Below, piece after piece: positions 17,260 through 26,151 of a stretch of 47,880 nucleotides of DNA. The position numbers and the translations under genes were made by a program. The notes beneath the pieces are model-generated. The model worked only from the letters and a program-made list of their open reading frames with translations, did no database searches and was not told the DNA's origin. Origin of the DNA: an uncultured Aeromonadales bacterium (GTDB lineage Bacteria > Pseudomonadota > Gammaproteobacteria > Enterobacterales > Succinivibrionaceae); the NCBI GenBank assembly GCA_902761645.1, contig CACWLF010000008.1:1-47880 (forward strand), written 5' to 3'. Each line of letters starts with the position of its first letter. Positions within the stretch are counted from its first letter, which is position 1.

Positions 17260-17542
17260 CATTATCACATTATAAAACCGGTAATTCAGTTACTATCAAC
17301 ACAAGTTCCTTTTTAAACAGGTTACAGGACAGTTCTGATTCATGATAAAAGATACCAGCGACTTCATATTTCAAAATTCTGCATAAATACAATTCTTATT
17401 GCAGATGTTTTGAATTTGGCAGACGACAGTTCAAAAAAGGGTCTTAATAATAGATGGATTATATCAATATAAATAAGAGGAAACGGGAGTTTACTCGATT
17501 TTTGCAATACGAAATAAAGTAATTTTAACAACAGGATTAAAA
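17260..17542 (+). other. Leader region before the maf genes
   Basis: No clear sigma-28 or sigma-54 promoter was found here. A 22-residue frame (17454-17522, MDYINI...) begins near a weak AGA-rich site and ends 20 bases before the first maf gene. It could be a leader peptide or chance; I do not call it a gene. Confidence 0.35.
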
Positions 17543-19693
17543 ATGGAATTTAATCAGGATTCATCTTTGAACGATGCTATAGAATTTTTAGAAAACGAAA
17601 AGAACAAACTTGAACAAAGACTTTATGCCCAGAAAAAACTGGATGAAATAATTCCCATTAATCTTGAAAATAATCTTGAAACATTCAGGAAATTCTTTCC
17701 GAATATATATGCAAAATTCAAGGATTATAAACTAAAAAGCAATTACAGACTGACATGTTCTGAAAACGGTGAAGCAAATATACTACTTCCTGAAGGAACT
17801 CTCTTTTACGGAGACAGTCCGTTCCACGATTGCGAAAAGCAGGTTGAAATTTTTCTTGAAAACCAAAAAGAACATCTTATATCCAATTTTAATTGCGCCT
17901 TCGAAAAGAACACCTACAATCAGCTGCATTACTACTTTAAAAACAGGATTTACGGCAAAGCAACTGAAATCGTAGAAAAAAACAAAAATATTTCTGAAAG
18001 TAATGAAACACTTGAATCCATCCCTTTAATGATAATGTACGGTCTGGGGCTCGGTTATCATTTGTCGTATTTATATGAAAAGTTTACTCCGATAAATATG
18101 TATATTATCGAACCGAATGAAGACTTCTTTTATCTGTCATTATGCGTATTTGATTATTCAACTTTGATAAACTACATTAACGAAAGAAAACTCGGTTTAA
18201 AATTCATATTCTCCGATGATCCGACAACAATCCTGAATGATATAAACAAATACAGTTCCAGATACGGTATGAATCTGGCTGTTAAAAGTTTTTTCACCCA
18301 CTACAGTTCCAACCATCTTAACAAAATAAAAGAACTGATTTTCAGTGAATTATCATCTATTTCGATTAAAAGCGGTTTTTTTGATGATGCTCTTACAGGT
18401 ATGTGTCAAAGTTGCACAAATATATTAAATGGAACAAAATTGTTAACCAACGGGCAGCTTCCTGATAATTTCGGTTCTATTCCGGCTATAGTTGTGGGCA
18501 ACGGTCCTTCTTTGGATACAGAACTGGAACAGCTGAAAAATATCAGTAATCGGATATGTATTATTGCCTGCGGCACTGCTCTTACAGCGTTAAGCAAATA
18601 CGGAATAAAGGCAGATATATATGTTGCCGTTGAACGGGCAGAAGAAGTCTATGAATCTTTACTGGTAATTAAGGATCCTGATGTATTTGAAAATGTTTTA
18701 TGTATTGCTCCTGACATTGTTCATCCTAAAACGCTCAATATGTTCAAGCATAAAATTATTGCATTTAAACTGAATGAAACCATGCCTATTGCTTTGGCGC
18801 AGCTTAGTCATCTCAACGGAAATATAAAAAAATGCGCAGGACTGAATTGGATAAACCCTTTGGTATCAAATATGGGAGTTTCCGTCGCAACCATTCTCGG
18901 ATTTAAAAAAATATATATGTTAGGCATAGATAATGGAAGCGCATACAAGGAAATTCATTCCATACACAGTTGCTATTTCGATGAAAATCAGCAATTAGTA
19001 CCTAAATGGATAGATGATTCTTTGGATGCTTTGCCTCTTACACACCAGGGTAATTTTCGACCATTAATAAAAACAAATACGCTATATAAAATCAGTATTC
19101 ATGTATTTGAGGAATTAATATCAAAAAATAAGGATAAATACTATTTCAACGCAAGCGACGGCGCTAAAATTGAGGGTGCGGAACCTAAACGTCTATCCGA
19201 TATCAATTGGAATGATTTCTCCAATTTCGATCATGAGGAATTACGCAACTACATCATCAATAGTATGTCAGAAAAACTGAATATTACTAAAAATGATTTT
19301 TTAAACATACTAAAGTTGGAACGTTATGATGAGGTTGCAAATATACTGATAGATGATTTACAAAAATTACCGGTAACAAGGGAAGAGATTGTATTAAGAC
19401 TTGAATTGCATTTTGATTTTCTGCAAAATCTTATAAAGGAAGGAAGTATTGCATGCAGAAATGTTCTTTTCGGTTCTTTGCAGCTGATGTATGCCGGCTA
19501 TTTAGTCGCCTTGTACAGTAATACTGATCAAAACAAAGCAATTGATGAATGTCGTCCATTATTGGATTTGATTATTCAATTCATACAGAAAACACAAAAA
19601 TATTATCCTCGCACATACGAGTACGATTACAATTTTGTTAATGAGCATGTCAAAAAAGAAGAGGAACAATATTCGCCAAATGAACTCCAATAA
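17543..19693 (+). CDS. Motility-associated factor (Maf) glycosyltransferase 1
   Basis: Maf proteins transfer nonulosonic acids (pseudaminic or legionaminic) from CMP-sugars to flagellin Ser/Thr before export. The 716-residue protein has the MAF_flag10/DUF115 core: AIVVGNGPSLDTELEQL at about residue 317, the ACGTALTAL stretch and ADIYVAVERAEEVYE. Its length matches the family (600-750). The N-terminal ~270 residues are the usual Maf N-domain; no signal peptide or membrane helix is seen, in keeping with cytoplasmic action. ATG 17543 has an AGGA site. It precedes a paralogue that overlaps it by 14 bases, and the nonulosonate operon that converges on the pair supplies the plausible donor sugar. 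Confidence 0.9.
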   Translation: MEFNQDSSLNDAIEFLENEKNKLEQRLYAQKKLDEIIPINLENNLETFRKFFPNIYAKFKDYKLKSNYRLTCSENGEANILLPEGTLFYGDSPFHDCEKQVEIFLENQKEHLISNFNCAFEKNTYNQLHYYFKNRIYGKATEIVEKNKNISESNETLESIPLMIMYGLGLGYHLSYLYEKFTPINMYIIEPNEDFFYLSLCVFDYSTLINYINERKLGLKFIFSDDPTTILNDINKYSSRYGMNLAVKSFFTHYSSNHLNKIKELIFSELSSISIKSGFFDDALTGMCQSCTNILNGTKLLTNGQLPDNFGSIPAIVVGNGPSLDTELEQLKNISNRICIIACGTALTALSKYGIKADIYVAVERAEEVYESLLVIKDPDVFENVLCIAPDIVHPKTLNMFKHKIIAFKLNETMPIALAQLSHLNGNIKKCAGLNWINPLVSNMGVSVATILGFKKIYMLGIDNGSAYKEIHSIHSCYFDENQQLVPKWIDDSLDALPLTHQGNFRPLIKTNTLYKISIHVFEELISKNKDKYYFNASDGAKIEGAEPKRLSDINWNDFSNFDHEELRNYIINSMSEKLNITKNDFLNILKLERYDEVANILIDDLQKLPVTREEIVLRLELHFDFLQNLIKEGSIACRNVLFGSLQLMYAGYLVALYSNTDQNKAIDECRPLLDLIIQFIQKTQKYYPRTYEYDYNFVNEHVKKEEEQYSPNELQ

Positions 19694-21818
19694 TATTTTC
19701 GAGGCAAAAGTCCTGCAATTGCAATTGTTACAGCAACGTCTTATTGAAAATAAGGATGCAAATGAACAGTTGAGCATTGGTTTTTCCGAGTGTTTACAGA
19801 AGAATCTGAATTATTTGGAGAAAAATATGCCAGAACTGTATGTTCAATTAACAAAATTCCGCATAACCTCAAAAAAGGTGGTGTGCTTTGAAAACGGCGA
19901 AGCTAACCTGCTTGATCTTAAGTCTGGGACACTGCTGTACAGTGATTCTCCTGTTGACGAAACCAAACAGCAGGTTGAACGATGGTTAAATGGCAATAAT
20001 GTATATATTAAGTCACAAAATGCAGAACAGAAAGATGATTTCTGTCAGTTGCATTTTTATATACAGAATGCAATGAGCAATGACATAGATAAATTTATTA
20101 ATGAACATAACAAAGATCAAAGATATGCAGATCACGAAATCACACAAGAAGTACCATTACTGGTAATCAATGGCGGAGGCCTTGGCTATCCGTTACTGGA
20201 ACTTTGTTCAAAAATCGAACCTAAATTTATCTACTATATCGAACCGGATACAGAAATCTTTTTATGTTCTCTTGGTGTCATTGACTGGTCTTCGATTTTA
20301 AGTTTTTTAAAAAGCAATAATCGGACGATAAATTTTTTTATTGGATGTACCGGCAAAGAATCATTCGAATCATACCAAAAAAAAGTCAATCTTGTTTACC
20401 CGTTTTTACAATCATATCAATTACTCTTCACACACTATGATTCAAAGGATACCGTCCTCTTTTTAGAACTATTCAAGAATTCAATTTCTCTCGGTTTAAA
20501 TTCAAACGGAATGTTTGATGACGCGATTTTCGGTATAAACAATATCGTCGAAAACACAAAAAATTATCCTTATTTAAAGGAAATTCCTCATAACAGATTC
20601 CAGGATCTGCCGGTTGCCGTCGTTGCCAACGGACCGTCTTTAGATGATGACTTGGAATATTTAAAAAATCATGAAAGTAATTTTATTATTGTAGCATGCG
20701 GAACTGCTGTGACAGCATTGGACCAATGTAACATCATACCAGATTTCTACATTGCGGTTGAACGCGTTGACTTAATAAGTGAATCTCTCAAATTTGTAAC
20801 AAACAGGAAAATATTTGAACAAACTGTAAACATTTCCATGAATGTAGTCCATCCTCTCACTCTATCCATGTTTTCCCACTCAATAATAGTAAATAAGGAA
20901 AGTGAGAGCATCCAGAAATTATTCAAAGACAACAATAATATAAATTGTCTTCTTCGCGACATTATGATTTGCAGCAATACAAATCCTTTGGTAGCAAACT
21001 GTGCTTTAAGTATATTTTTAAATTTGAATTTCAGAAATTATTATTTGTTTGGCATCGACAATGGCGTTTTATCTGAAAATAAAGTTCACTCATCAAAAAG
21101 CTTATATTTTTCAGGCGACCAAAAATTCTCAGATGATGAAATAATGAATACTTCGGTTTCTTCTATTGCTTTAGTTCCCGGCAATTTTGGAAATAAAATT
21201 CATGCCAACAGTCTTTTTAATGAATGCCGGAATAAAATTGAGAAGGAAATACAAAAACATGCGGAGTCATCGATTTTCAATTGCAGCAATGGCGCACTCA
21301 TAAAAGGAACAATTCCTGTTCATAGTGCCGATTTAAAAATTACCGAAGATATATCTGAGCAGAAAAATGATTTCAAACAATTTCTTCTTAATGAAGGAAG
21401 CAGGAAAATTGTTGTCAAAGATATTGATATATTACAAATATTTGATAAATCACGTTTTAATAATGCAATTGATGAAATTATAAACATCTGGAACACAAAC
21501 AACACTGGAATATCAAAACTGGATGTTATTAATAAAATGAAATTAACCGTTGATTACTTGAATAATACAAAGTATGAATTTGAAAACTCTTTATTGTCAG
21601 GTTCACTTAAAGTATATTTTTCTTCAATCATCAGGAGCATGTATGTTTTCAAAAGTAACGAACTGACAGTACAGTTAATAAATATATGCCTATCCCATTT
21701 AAATACTTTCCTGCAATTATCCAAGGAACTTTATAAGAATGCTGATAAATTAATTCAAGGCAAGCATTTTGGTTATGAACCAAAAGTTGTTTATGCTAAT
21801 TGGACAGACAGAAAGTAA
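19680..21818 (+). CDS. Motility-associated factor (Maf) glycosyltransferase 2
   Basis: This 712-residue paralogue of the preceding Maf has the same architecture: N-domain with FENGEANLL and GTLLYSDSPVDE, and the core AVVANGPSLDDDLEYL at about residue 315, ACGTAVTALDQCNI and DFYIAVERVDLISE. The frame opens at 19635, but I chose ATG 19680 because it limits overlap with maf1 to 14 bases; a GAGGA site lies somewhat far upstream. The two copies are clearly diverged, so they probably differ in acceptor (two flagellins) or donor rather than being a recent duplication. The 3' end converges on legG with only about 100 bases between. Confidence 0.9.
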   Translation: MNSNNIFEAKVLQLQLLQQRLIENKDANEQLSIGFSECLQKNLNYLEKNMPELYVQLTKFRITSKKVVCFENGEANLLDLKSGTLLYSDSPVDETKQQVERWLNGNNVYIKSQNAEQKDDFCQLHFYIQNAMSNDIDKFINEHNKDQRYADHEITQEVPLLVINGGGLGYPLLELCSKIEPKFIYYIEPDTEIFLCSLGVIDWSSILSFLKSNNRTINFFIGCTGKESFESYQKKVNLVYPFLQSYQLLFTHYDSKDTVLFLELFKNSISLGLNSNGMFDDAIFGINNIVENTKNYPYLKEIPHNRFQDLPVAVVANGPSLDDDLEYLKNHESNFIIVACGTAVTALDQCNIIPDFYIAVERVDLISESLKFVTNRKIFEQTVNISMNVVHPLTLSMFSHSIIVNKESESIQKLFKDNNNINCLLRDIMICSNTNPLVANCALSIFLNLNFRNYYLFGIDNGVLSENKVHSSKSLYFSGDQKFSDDEIMNTSVSSIALVPGNFGNKIHANSLFNECRNKIEKEIQKHAESSIFNCSNGALIKGTIPVHSADLKITEDISEQKNDFKQFLLNEGSRKIVVKDIDILQIFDKSRFNNAIDEIINIWNTNNTGISKLDVINKMKLTVDYLNNTKYEFENSLLSGSLKVYFSSIIRSMYVFKSNELTVQLINICLSHLNTFLQLSKELYKNADKLIQGKHFGYEPKVVYANWTDRK

Positions 21819-21922
21819 TCATATGAATCAAATATACAACCGACATTGGTCAGTAAAATTTATTAATATTTTTTGCCTATATTTATCCTATTTTTGCATG
21901 CAATTTCACGCAAAATTCATAG

Positions 21923-23038
21923 CTATGATCGGAGTTCCATTTTTAAAATTTCAATAATTTTCTCTGCTGTATGCCCATTTCCCCAGTAATAATCCGAGGC
22001 AGTTACATGATTACGCATTGCTTTATCTATAGATGCTTTAATAACTTCTTTATCTGTGGAAGATTGAATAATATTTTTACACTGATATCGACCTTTTTGT
22101 CTATCACCAATATTTATAACAGGAACACCTAATGTAGGAGCTTCAACAATTCCACTACTCGAATTGCCGATTACAAAACTCACCTGTTTCATAAAACTTA
22201 AATATTTTCTATTCCCTAATGACGGAACTACACGGATTCTATCTCTGTTCTGTTCAGCAAGCTCTTCTAAAAAATCATTAATCTGTTTACCACCAAAATC
22301 AGCATTCGAATATGTAGCCACTATTTGTATTCCATTAATTTCAAACAGTGCATATATACAATTTTTGACAGCATTCAGATTGTAATCTAGGCTTTCTTTT
22401 GTTTCAGCATGAAATGTAAACAATACCCAATTACTATCTACGCTTAGCCCAAGCTCATCAACTAATTCTTCCCTACTCATCAAAGGTTCTCTATAAAATG
22501 AATCTAAACCGGGTTCACCTACAACCCATATATTCTTATCTGATCCCCTCATACGAGCTATATTTCGTGCACTATCCTCTGTCCCCGGAAAATGATACTC
22601 TGATAACATCGTGACAGCATTTCGGATTCCATCATCAATTGCACCCTCAGTAACATCTCCCCCAGACAGATGGATAATAGGTATACACATTACAAAAGCA
22701 GTATTAACAATAGGCAGAAGCTCATAACGATCTCCTAAAACCACAACATAATCTGGAGATAGTATTGCAAATGTATGAGAAAAAAGCTGTGCCATTCGTC
22801 CCATAGATTCTGCTATGGTTTCCTTAGACGAAGTATTTAACCGAGCATCTACTGTCTCATTTATATGAAAACCATCGGATTTAATTATATCGATAGTATG
22901 CCCCTGCTCATCTAGTAAATGAGCTCCAGCAACAACAACTTGAAGTTCGAATTCTTGTGAATTTTCAACTTCTCTCATTAGCCATTTAAGAAGACCATAT
23001 TCAGCTCTCGAAGCTGTTATAAAACAAATTTTTTTCAT
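21923..23038 (-). CDS. legG: Hydrolysing UDP/GDP-sugar 2-epimerase, LegG/NeuC family
   Basis: The family hydrolyses a nucleotide-activated GlcNAc or diacetylbacillosamine to the free 2-epimerised sugar, the step before condensation with PEP. The 371 residues show the NeuC/WecB fold: N-terminal ITASRAEYGLLKWL, VVLGDRYELLP near residue 95, HLSGGDVTEGAIDD, and the nucleotide-binding VIGNSSSGIVEAP near residue 285. Within a cluster holding legB, legC and legI, the LegG role (GDP-N,N'-diacetylbacillosamine) is most likely; NeuC is the alternative. ATG 23038 has a GGAGG site that lies inside the tail of a decayed cytidylyltransferase (stop overlap ATGA). Gene debris separates it from the rest of its operon. 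Confidence 0.88.
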   Translation of the reverse strand: MKKICFITASRAEYGLLKWLMREVENSQEFELQVVVAGAHLLDEQGHTIDIIKSDGFHINETVDARLNTSSKETIAESMGRMAQLFSHTFAILSPDYVVVLGDRYELLPIVNTAFVMCIPIIHLSGGDVTEGAIDDGIRNAVTMLSEYHFPGTEDSARNIARMRGSDKNIWVVGEPGLDSFYREPLMSREELVDELGLSVDSNWVLFTFHAETKESLDYNLNAVKNCIYALFEINGIQIVATYSNADFGGKQINDFLEELAEQNRDRIRVVPSLGNRKYLSFMKQVSFVIGNSSSGIVEAPTLGVPVINIGDRQKGRYQCKNIIQSSTDKEVIKASIDKAMRNHVTASDYYWGNGHTAEKIIEILKMELRS

Positions 23039-23177
23039 TTCGAATCCTCCATCATTACTTTGGCTATTTTGAAATCAAGTTCTACATCAATATATATTGA
23101 TCTTTCTTTTGGCATTTTATATGCAGAACATCATTCAGAAAAATCTCAGAATCTGGCTTATCAATCAAAGATCTCTT
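23035..23177 (-). pseudogene. Remnant C-terminus of an acylneuraminate cytidylyltransferase
   Basis: A minus-strand frame at 23115-23035 reads MPKERSIYIDVELDFKIAK and continues VMMEDSK before its stop, which overlaps the legG start as ATGA. PKERSIxIDxELDFKIA is the conserved C-terminal motif of CMP-nonulosonate synthases (LegF/NeuA/PseF family). Upstream the frame is closed by TGA after five more residues. A second frame (to about 23177, including DSEIFLNDVLHIK) looks like the continuation after a frameshift. The rest of the gene is gone, and an insertion-sequence fragment lies just upstream. This was probably the original legF coupled to legG. The family call is from motif memory, not a search. 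Confidence 0.65.
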
Positions 23178-23217
23178 AACCTAAGATAATCACAAAAGTC
23201 ACACTATAAATTTTGAA

Positions 23218-23395
23218 GATATGGACACCTCCCAACCAAGCAGCATTCTGCTATAATGGTTAATATTTAAACAAAATAGGAGGCATCCATATGGCTATTG
23301 TAAACAGTATCGTTAAAAATTACACTAAGATTATTGCTATTGATACCGCAAAAACAGCTTTCAGGTATGTGTTGGCAGAACAGATTGCAAGTTAA
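23218..23395 (+). mobile_element. Fragment of an insertion sequence, IS110-like 5' end
   Basis: The segment holds a TATAAT-like box, a strong AGGAGG site and an ATG at 23291 opening a 34-residue frame (MAIVNSIVKNY, then IIAIDTAKTAF, stop 23395). The I-x-IDxAKxxF pattern resembles the N-terminal DEDD motif of IS110-family transposases. Only the first ~34 residues remain, and the orientation opposes the flanking sugar genes. It lies between the decayed legF tail and the intact cytidylyltransferase, so it probably marks the rearrangement. Family assignment is tentative. Confidence 0.5.
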
Positions 23396-23406
23396 TCTTA
23401 CAATAT

Positions 23407-24168
23407 TTAAAAAGCTAATTTTTTTGCAATATCATATACCTCCTTTAACTCAGCATCCATTTCACAATAGTAATCATAGAGATATTGCATCATTTTAAAA
23501 TCTTCTTCCGAATCTATATCTAAAACCAAATAATCCTGCATTATTGAAATTCCGCAATTGTATTCCAGTATGGTTTTGTCAATCTTACCTCTAAGAAAAT
23601 TTGGACTGTAAGCATAAATGCTTGCATTTAATTCGAACGTACTAGGAGCTTGCTGACGTGCAGTAAAATTTGATTCACATATTTTGCGATAAAAACCATC
23701 ATTTTTATTTTCCACCATATTAAAATAAGGATTTCTGCGAGAATTTACAACGCTGAAAACAAGATCATAGCATCCTTTGGAGTACTCACTAATAACATTC
23801 TCTACATCTTTAATTTTTCTCATAGGAGATGTTATATCCAAATCAACAACAACGTCAGGATTAAAATCTGAACAATTAATAAATGAATCCTTTATGACGT
23901 CAACTTTAGGAACAACATCACCGGCTAATTCTACTTTTCTCGCTATATAGTGGACTGGTAACTCATTTTGATTTTCAAGCAATGCTCGTAGCGGTTCACT
24001 ATCAGTATTCAATACAACCTGAATCTCGTAATCCAAATTAGATTCTGCAAATCCCTTAATGGTGGCAAGAGTATAAAAAACCAAAGGTACATCTTTCAAT
24101 TTTTTTAAATTTTTATTTTTACACCCTTTAGAGCCAGCTCTTCCGCAGATTGTAAACAATATTTTCAT
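23407..24168 (-). CDS. Acylneuraminate cytidylyltransferase family protein (CMP-nonulosonate synthase)
   Basis: These enzymes activate a nonulosonic acid with CTP to the CMP-sugar used by glycosyltransferases. The 253 residues contain the N-terminal nucleotide-binding motif ICGRAGSKGCKNKNL, the LDITSPMR motif near residue 110 that replaces the common LQPTSPLR, and the C-terminal DIDSEEDFKMMQYLYDYY. ATG 24168 has an AAGGTG site. It is the only intact cytidylyltransferase in the cluster and probably performs the LegF step. Its C-terminal motif differs from that of the decayed copy at 23035-23177, so it is a different subtype (inference). Confidence 0.88.
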   Translation of the reverse strand: MKILFTICGRAGSKGCKNKNLKKLKDVPLVFYTLATIKGFAESNLDYEIQVVLNTDSEPLRALLENQNELPVHYIARKVELAGDVVPKVDVIKDSFINCSDFNPDVVVDLDITSPMRKIKDVENVISEYSKGCYDLVFSVVNSRRNPYFNMVENKNDGFYRKICESNFTARQQAPSTFELNASIYAYSPNFLRGKIDKTILEYNCGISIMQDYLVLDIDSEEDFKMMQYLYDYYCEMDAELKEVYDIAKKLAF

Positions 24169-24179
24169 TTTTGAACACC

Positions 24180-25109
24180 TTATACTTTACCTTGAGTAAA
24201 TTCCAAAACTTTTAAACCTTGATGATATCCATCTTCTGTTGTTGTATTACCACGTATCATATTGATAAAACTTAGTAATTCACGCTTTTGGTAATCATCT
24301 CTTTCTTCCTTAAAATCAATAGTCCGACCAGACTTCAAATATTCAATTTTATTGTTTACCAAATCTCCTATAATAGTGTCATTCTTAGTAAAAAGCATAA
24401 CTTCTCGAATTGTCTTTAATCCAAAATAATCAAGGTGAAGTTCAACAATTTTTTTACCAAAATCTGCAATATAAATTGCATAGTCGTTGCTATCAATTTC
24501 TAAGTTGGATATTTTACCTATCATGCTTTTAATTTCTTTTGGAAATCCAAAAATATAAGTCAAATAATCCCACTCGTGAATTAGATCGATATCAACACCT
24601 CCGCCAAGTTCTTTATGGGCAGAGTACGAATTTCTATAATCTTGACCAGTCCTCCAGTCAGGTAAATAACTAGAACTGATAGCACGTACAGATAAAACAC
24701 TATCAGTATTGACATTACTCTTAATATACTGAATTACGGCATTATATCGAAGTGGACACGCCACATAATACACGGAATCACGCCTAATTTTAAATGTTTT
24801 AGCATTTTCAATTTGTCTTAAGGAAACCACCGGCTTTTCTATAAAAAAATGCTTTCCCTTATCATGAAATTTTATTAAGGAATCTAAATGTAGTTCGGTT
24901 GGATTCGTAATAAAAACAACATCATAATTATTCGGAACTTGCTTTATGTCTGTGTAAACCATATTTATTCCTTCTACCATGGTTTTAGTTCTTCTGAACG
25001 CATCAACCTCAAGTTCAATTTTATTTGTTTGACACACTTGATAAAAATTTTTAATATGACGTTTTGCGATTGAACCAATGCCTACAAAACAAGCCCTTAA
25101 TTTTTTCAT
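24180..25109 (-). CDS. Gfo/Idh/MocA-family oxidoreductase 1
   Basis: This NAD(P)-dependent sugar dehydrogenase of 309 residues starts with the Rossmann motif CFVGIGSIAKRHIKNF. It has the family FITNPTELH segment and the catalytic-region motif FIEKPVVSLRQIENAK (EKP), followed by a Gfo/Idh C-terminal domain with GGGVDIDLIHEWDY. It lies 11 bases upstream of the cytidylyltransferase gene and one base after its paralogue, so it is co-transcribed. No such enzyme is needed in the standard legionaminic route. It may oxidise or epimerise the nucleotide sugar or the nine-carbon product; substrate unknown. Confidence 0.85.
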   Translation of the reverse strand: MKKLRACFVGIGSIAKRHIKNFYQVCQTNKIELEVDAFRRTKTMVEGINMVYTDIKQVPNNYDVVFITNPTELHLDSLIKFHDKGKHFFIEKPVVSLRQIENAKTFKIRRDSVYYVACPLRYNAVIQYIKSNVNTDSVLSVRAISSSYLPDWRTGQDYRNSYSAHKELGGGVDIDLIHEWDYLTYIFGFPKEIKSMIGKISNLEIDSNDYAIYIADFGKKIVELHLDYFGLKTIREVMLFTKNDTIIGDLVNNKIEYLKSGRTIDFKEERDDYQKRELLSFINMIRGNTTTEDGYHQGLKVLEFTQGKV

Positions 25110-25110
25110 A

Positions 25111-26079
25111 CTAAGCTCCCAATATGTCTATAAGACTCAAAGTATCCTTATCTTTTTCAAATCCATAAATACAGTCTTTATCATTTAGAACTGCATCAAA
25201 AAAAGCCTTAATCTCATTTTTATAAGCGTTTTCCACTATAAAGGTCTCATAACCATCTATGTGTTCCGGTTGCTCTAATAGTTTAACATTATTGAGTTTA
25301 TTCAAACTCTTGTTATACTCTAGTAAAGATTCAGGAGTTCCGTTCCATGATATATATTCATGTTCGGAATAAATTTCTAGATTTCTAACAGCATATGGAG
25401 ACACTACATCAACAACAAGACAACCTTTACTGCCATTCTCATGTTTTAGTTGGATCATAAAATTATCGTCATAATCAATATCTAGTGTCGTTATCTTATC
25501 TGACAATGATCTATAATCAACCACATTACCAAACACACTAATAATCCAAGGTAACTCTATTGCAAGTATTTCTCTGCAACCGTTAGTTTTTTTTTCACCA
25601 AGAAAAAAATCCTTATAGCTCTCCCAAGGGTGCCAATTTGGTAGATATTGGCCAATATGATATATATAGTTCCACCTCTTTGAATCAGTAACTTTTTCTT
25701 TTATGTATTTTATTTCATCTCGATATAAAAACGTTGATGACAGAAAAAGTTTTACTTTCATGGCTTTTGCCAATTTCATATTTTCAATGTATCCATCATC
25801 AACCAGATTTAATTCCGTAAATACATGAGTTTTATGTTTCAAAGCTTCACGAATAATATTATTGTGGGTTAATGGAGAAGTGCAGACAAATACACAATCT
25901 ACTTTAAAGGTTACTAAATTAAAATCTGAAAAACATTGAACAGCAAATTTTTTAACAGTTTCAATACATCGATCTTTCCTCTTATCGATTCCAAAAACTT
26001 GAATATCAGGATATAGTTCACGAATTAATCTTATGCGTCGCTTTCCCATTGAACCCAAGCCGATTACAACTACATTCAT
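25111..26079 (-). CDS. Gfo/Idh/MocA-family oxidoreductase 2
   Basis: This second Gfo/Idh/MocA protein has 322 residues: N-terminal Rossmann motif VIGLGSMGKRRIRLIREL, VFVCTSPLTHNNIIREAL, and a FTELNLVDDG segment where the family usually has EKP, so the classical catalytic Lys motif is altered. The C-terminal substrate domain is present. It is diverged from the neighbouring copy, which suggests a distinct substrate or a heteromeric partner. ATG 26079 has a GGAGAG site. It follows legI after about 70 bases. Confidence 0.83.
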   Translation of the reverse strand: MNVVVIGLGSMGKRRIRLIRELYPDIQVFGIDKRKDRCIETVKKFAVQCFSDFNLVTFKVDCVFVCTSPLTHNNIIREALKHKTHVFTELNLVDDGYIENMKLAKAMKVKLFLSSTFLYRDEIKYIKEKVTDSKRWNYIYHIGQYLPNWHPWESYKDFFLGEKKTNGCREILAIELPWIISVFGNVVDYRSLSDKITTLDIDYDDNFMIQLKHENGSKGCLVVDVVSPYAVRNLEIYSEHEYISWNGTPESLLEYNKSLNKLNNVKLLEQPEHIDGYETFIVENAYKNEIKAFFDAVLNDKDCIYGFEKDKDTLSLIDILGA

Positions 26080-26151
26080 ATTGGGTAATTCTCCTCTCCG
26101 TAATTTTTTTCGTTTTTTTATAATAAACTACAACAACATTTTTCTACACAC

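Noticed and set aside
17454..17522. 22-residue frame just before the first maf gene
   Set aside because: Too short, with only a weak upstream site; may be chance, so it is mentioned only in the leader entry.
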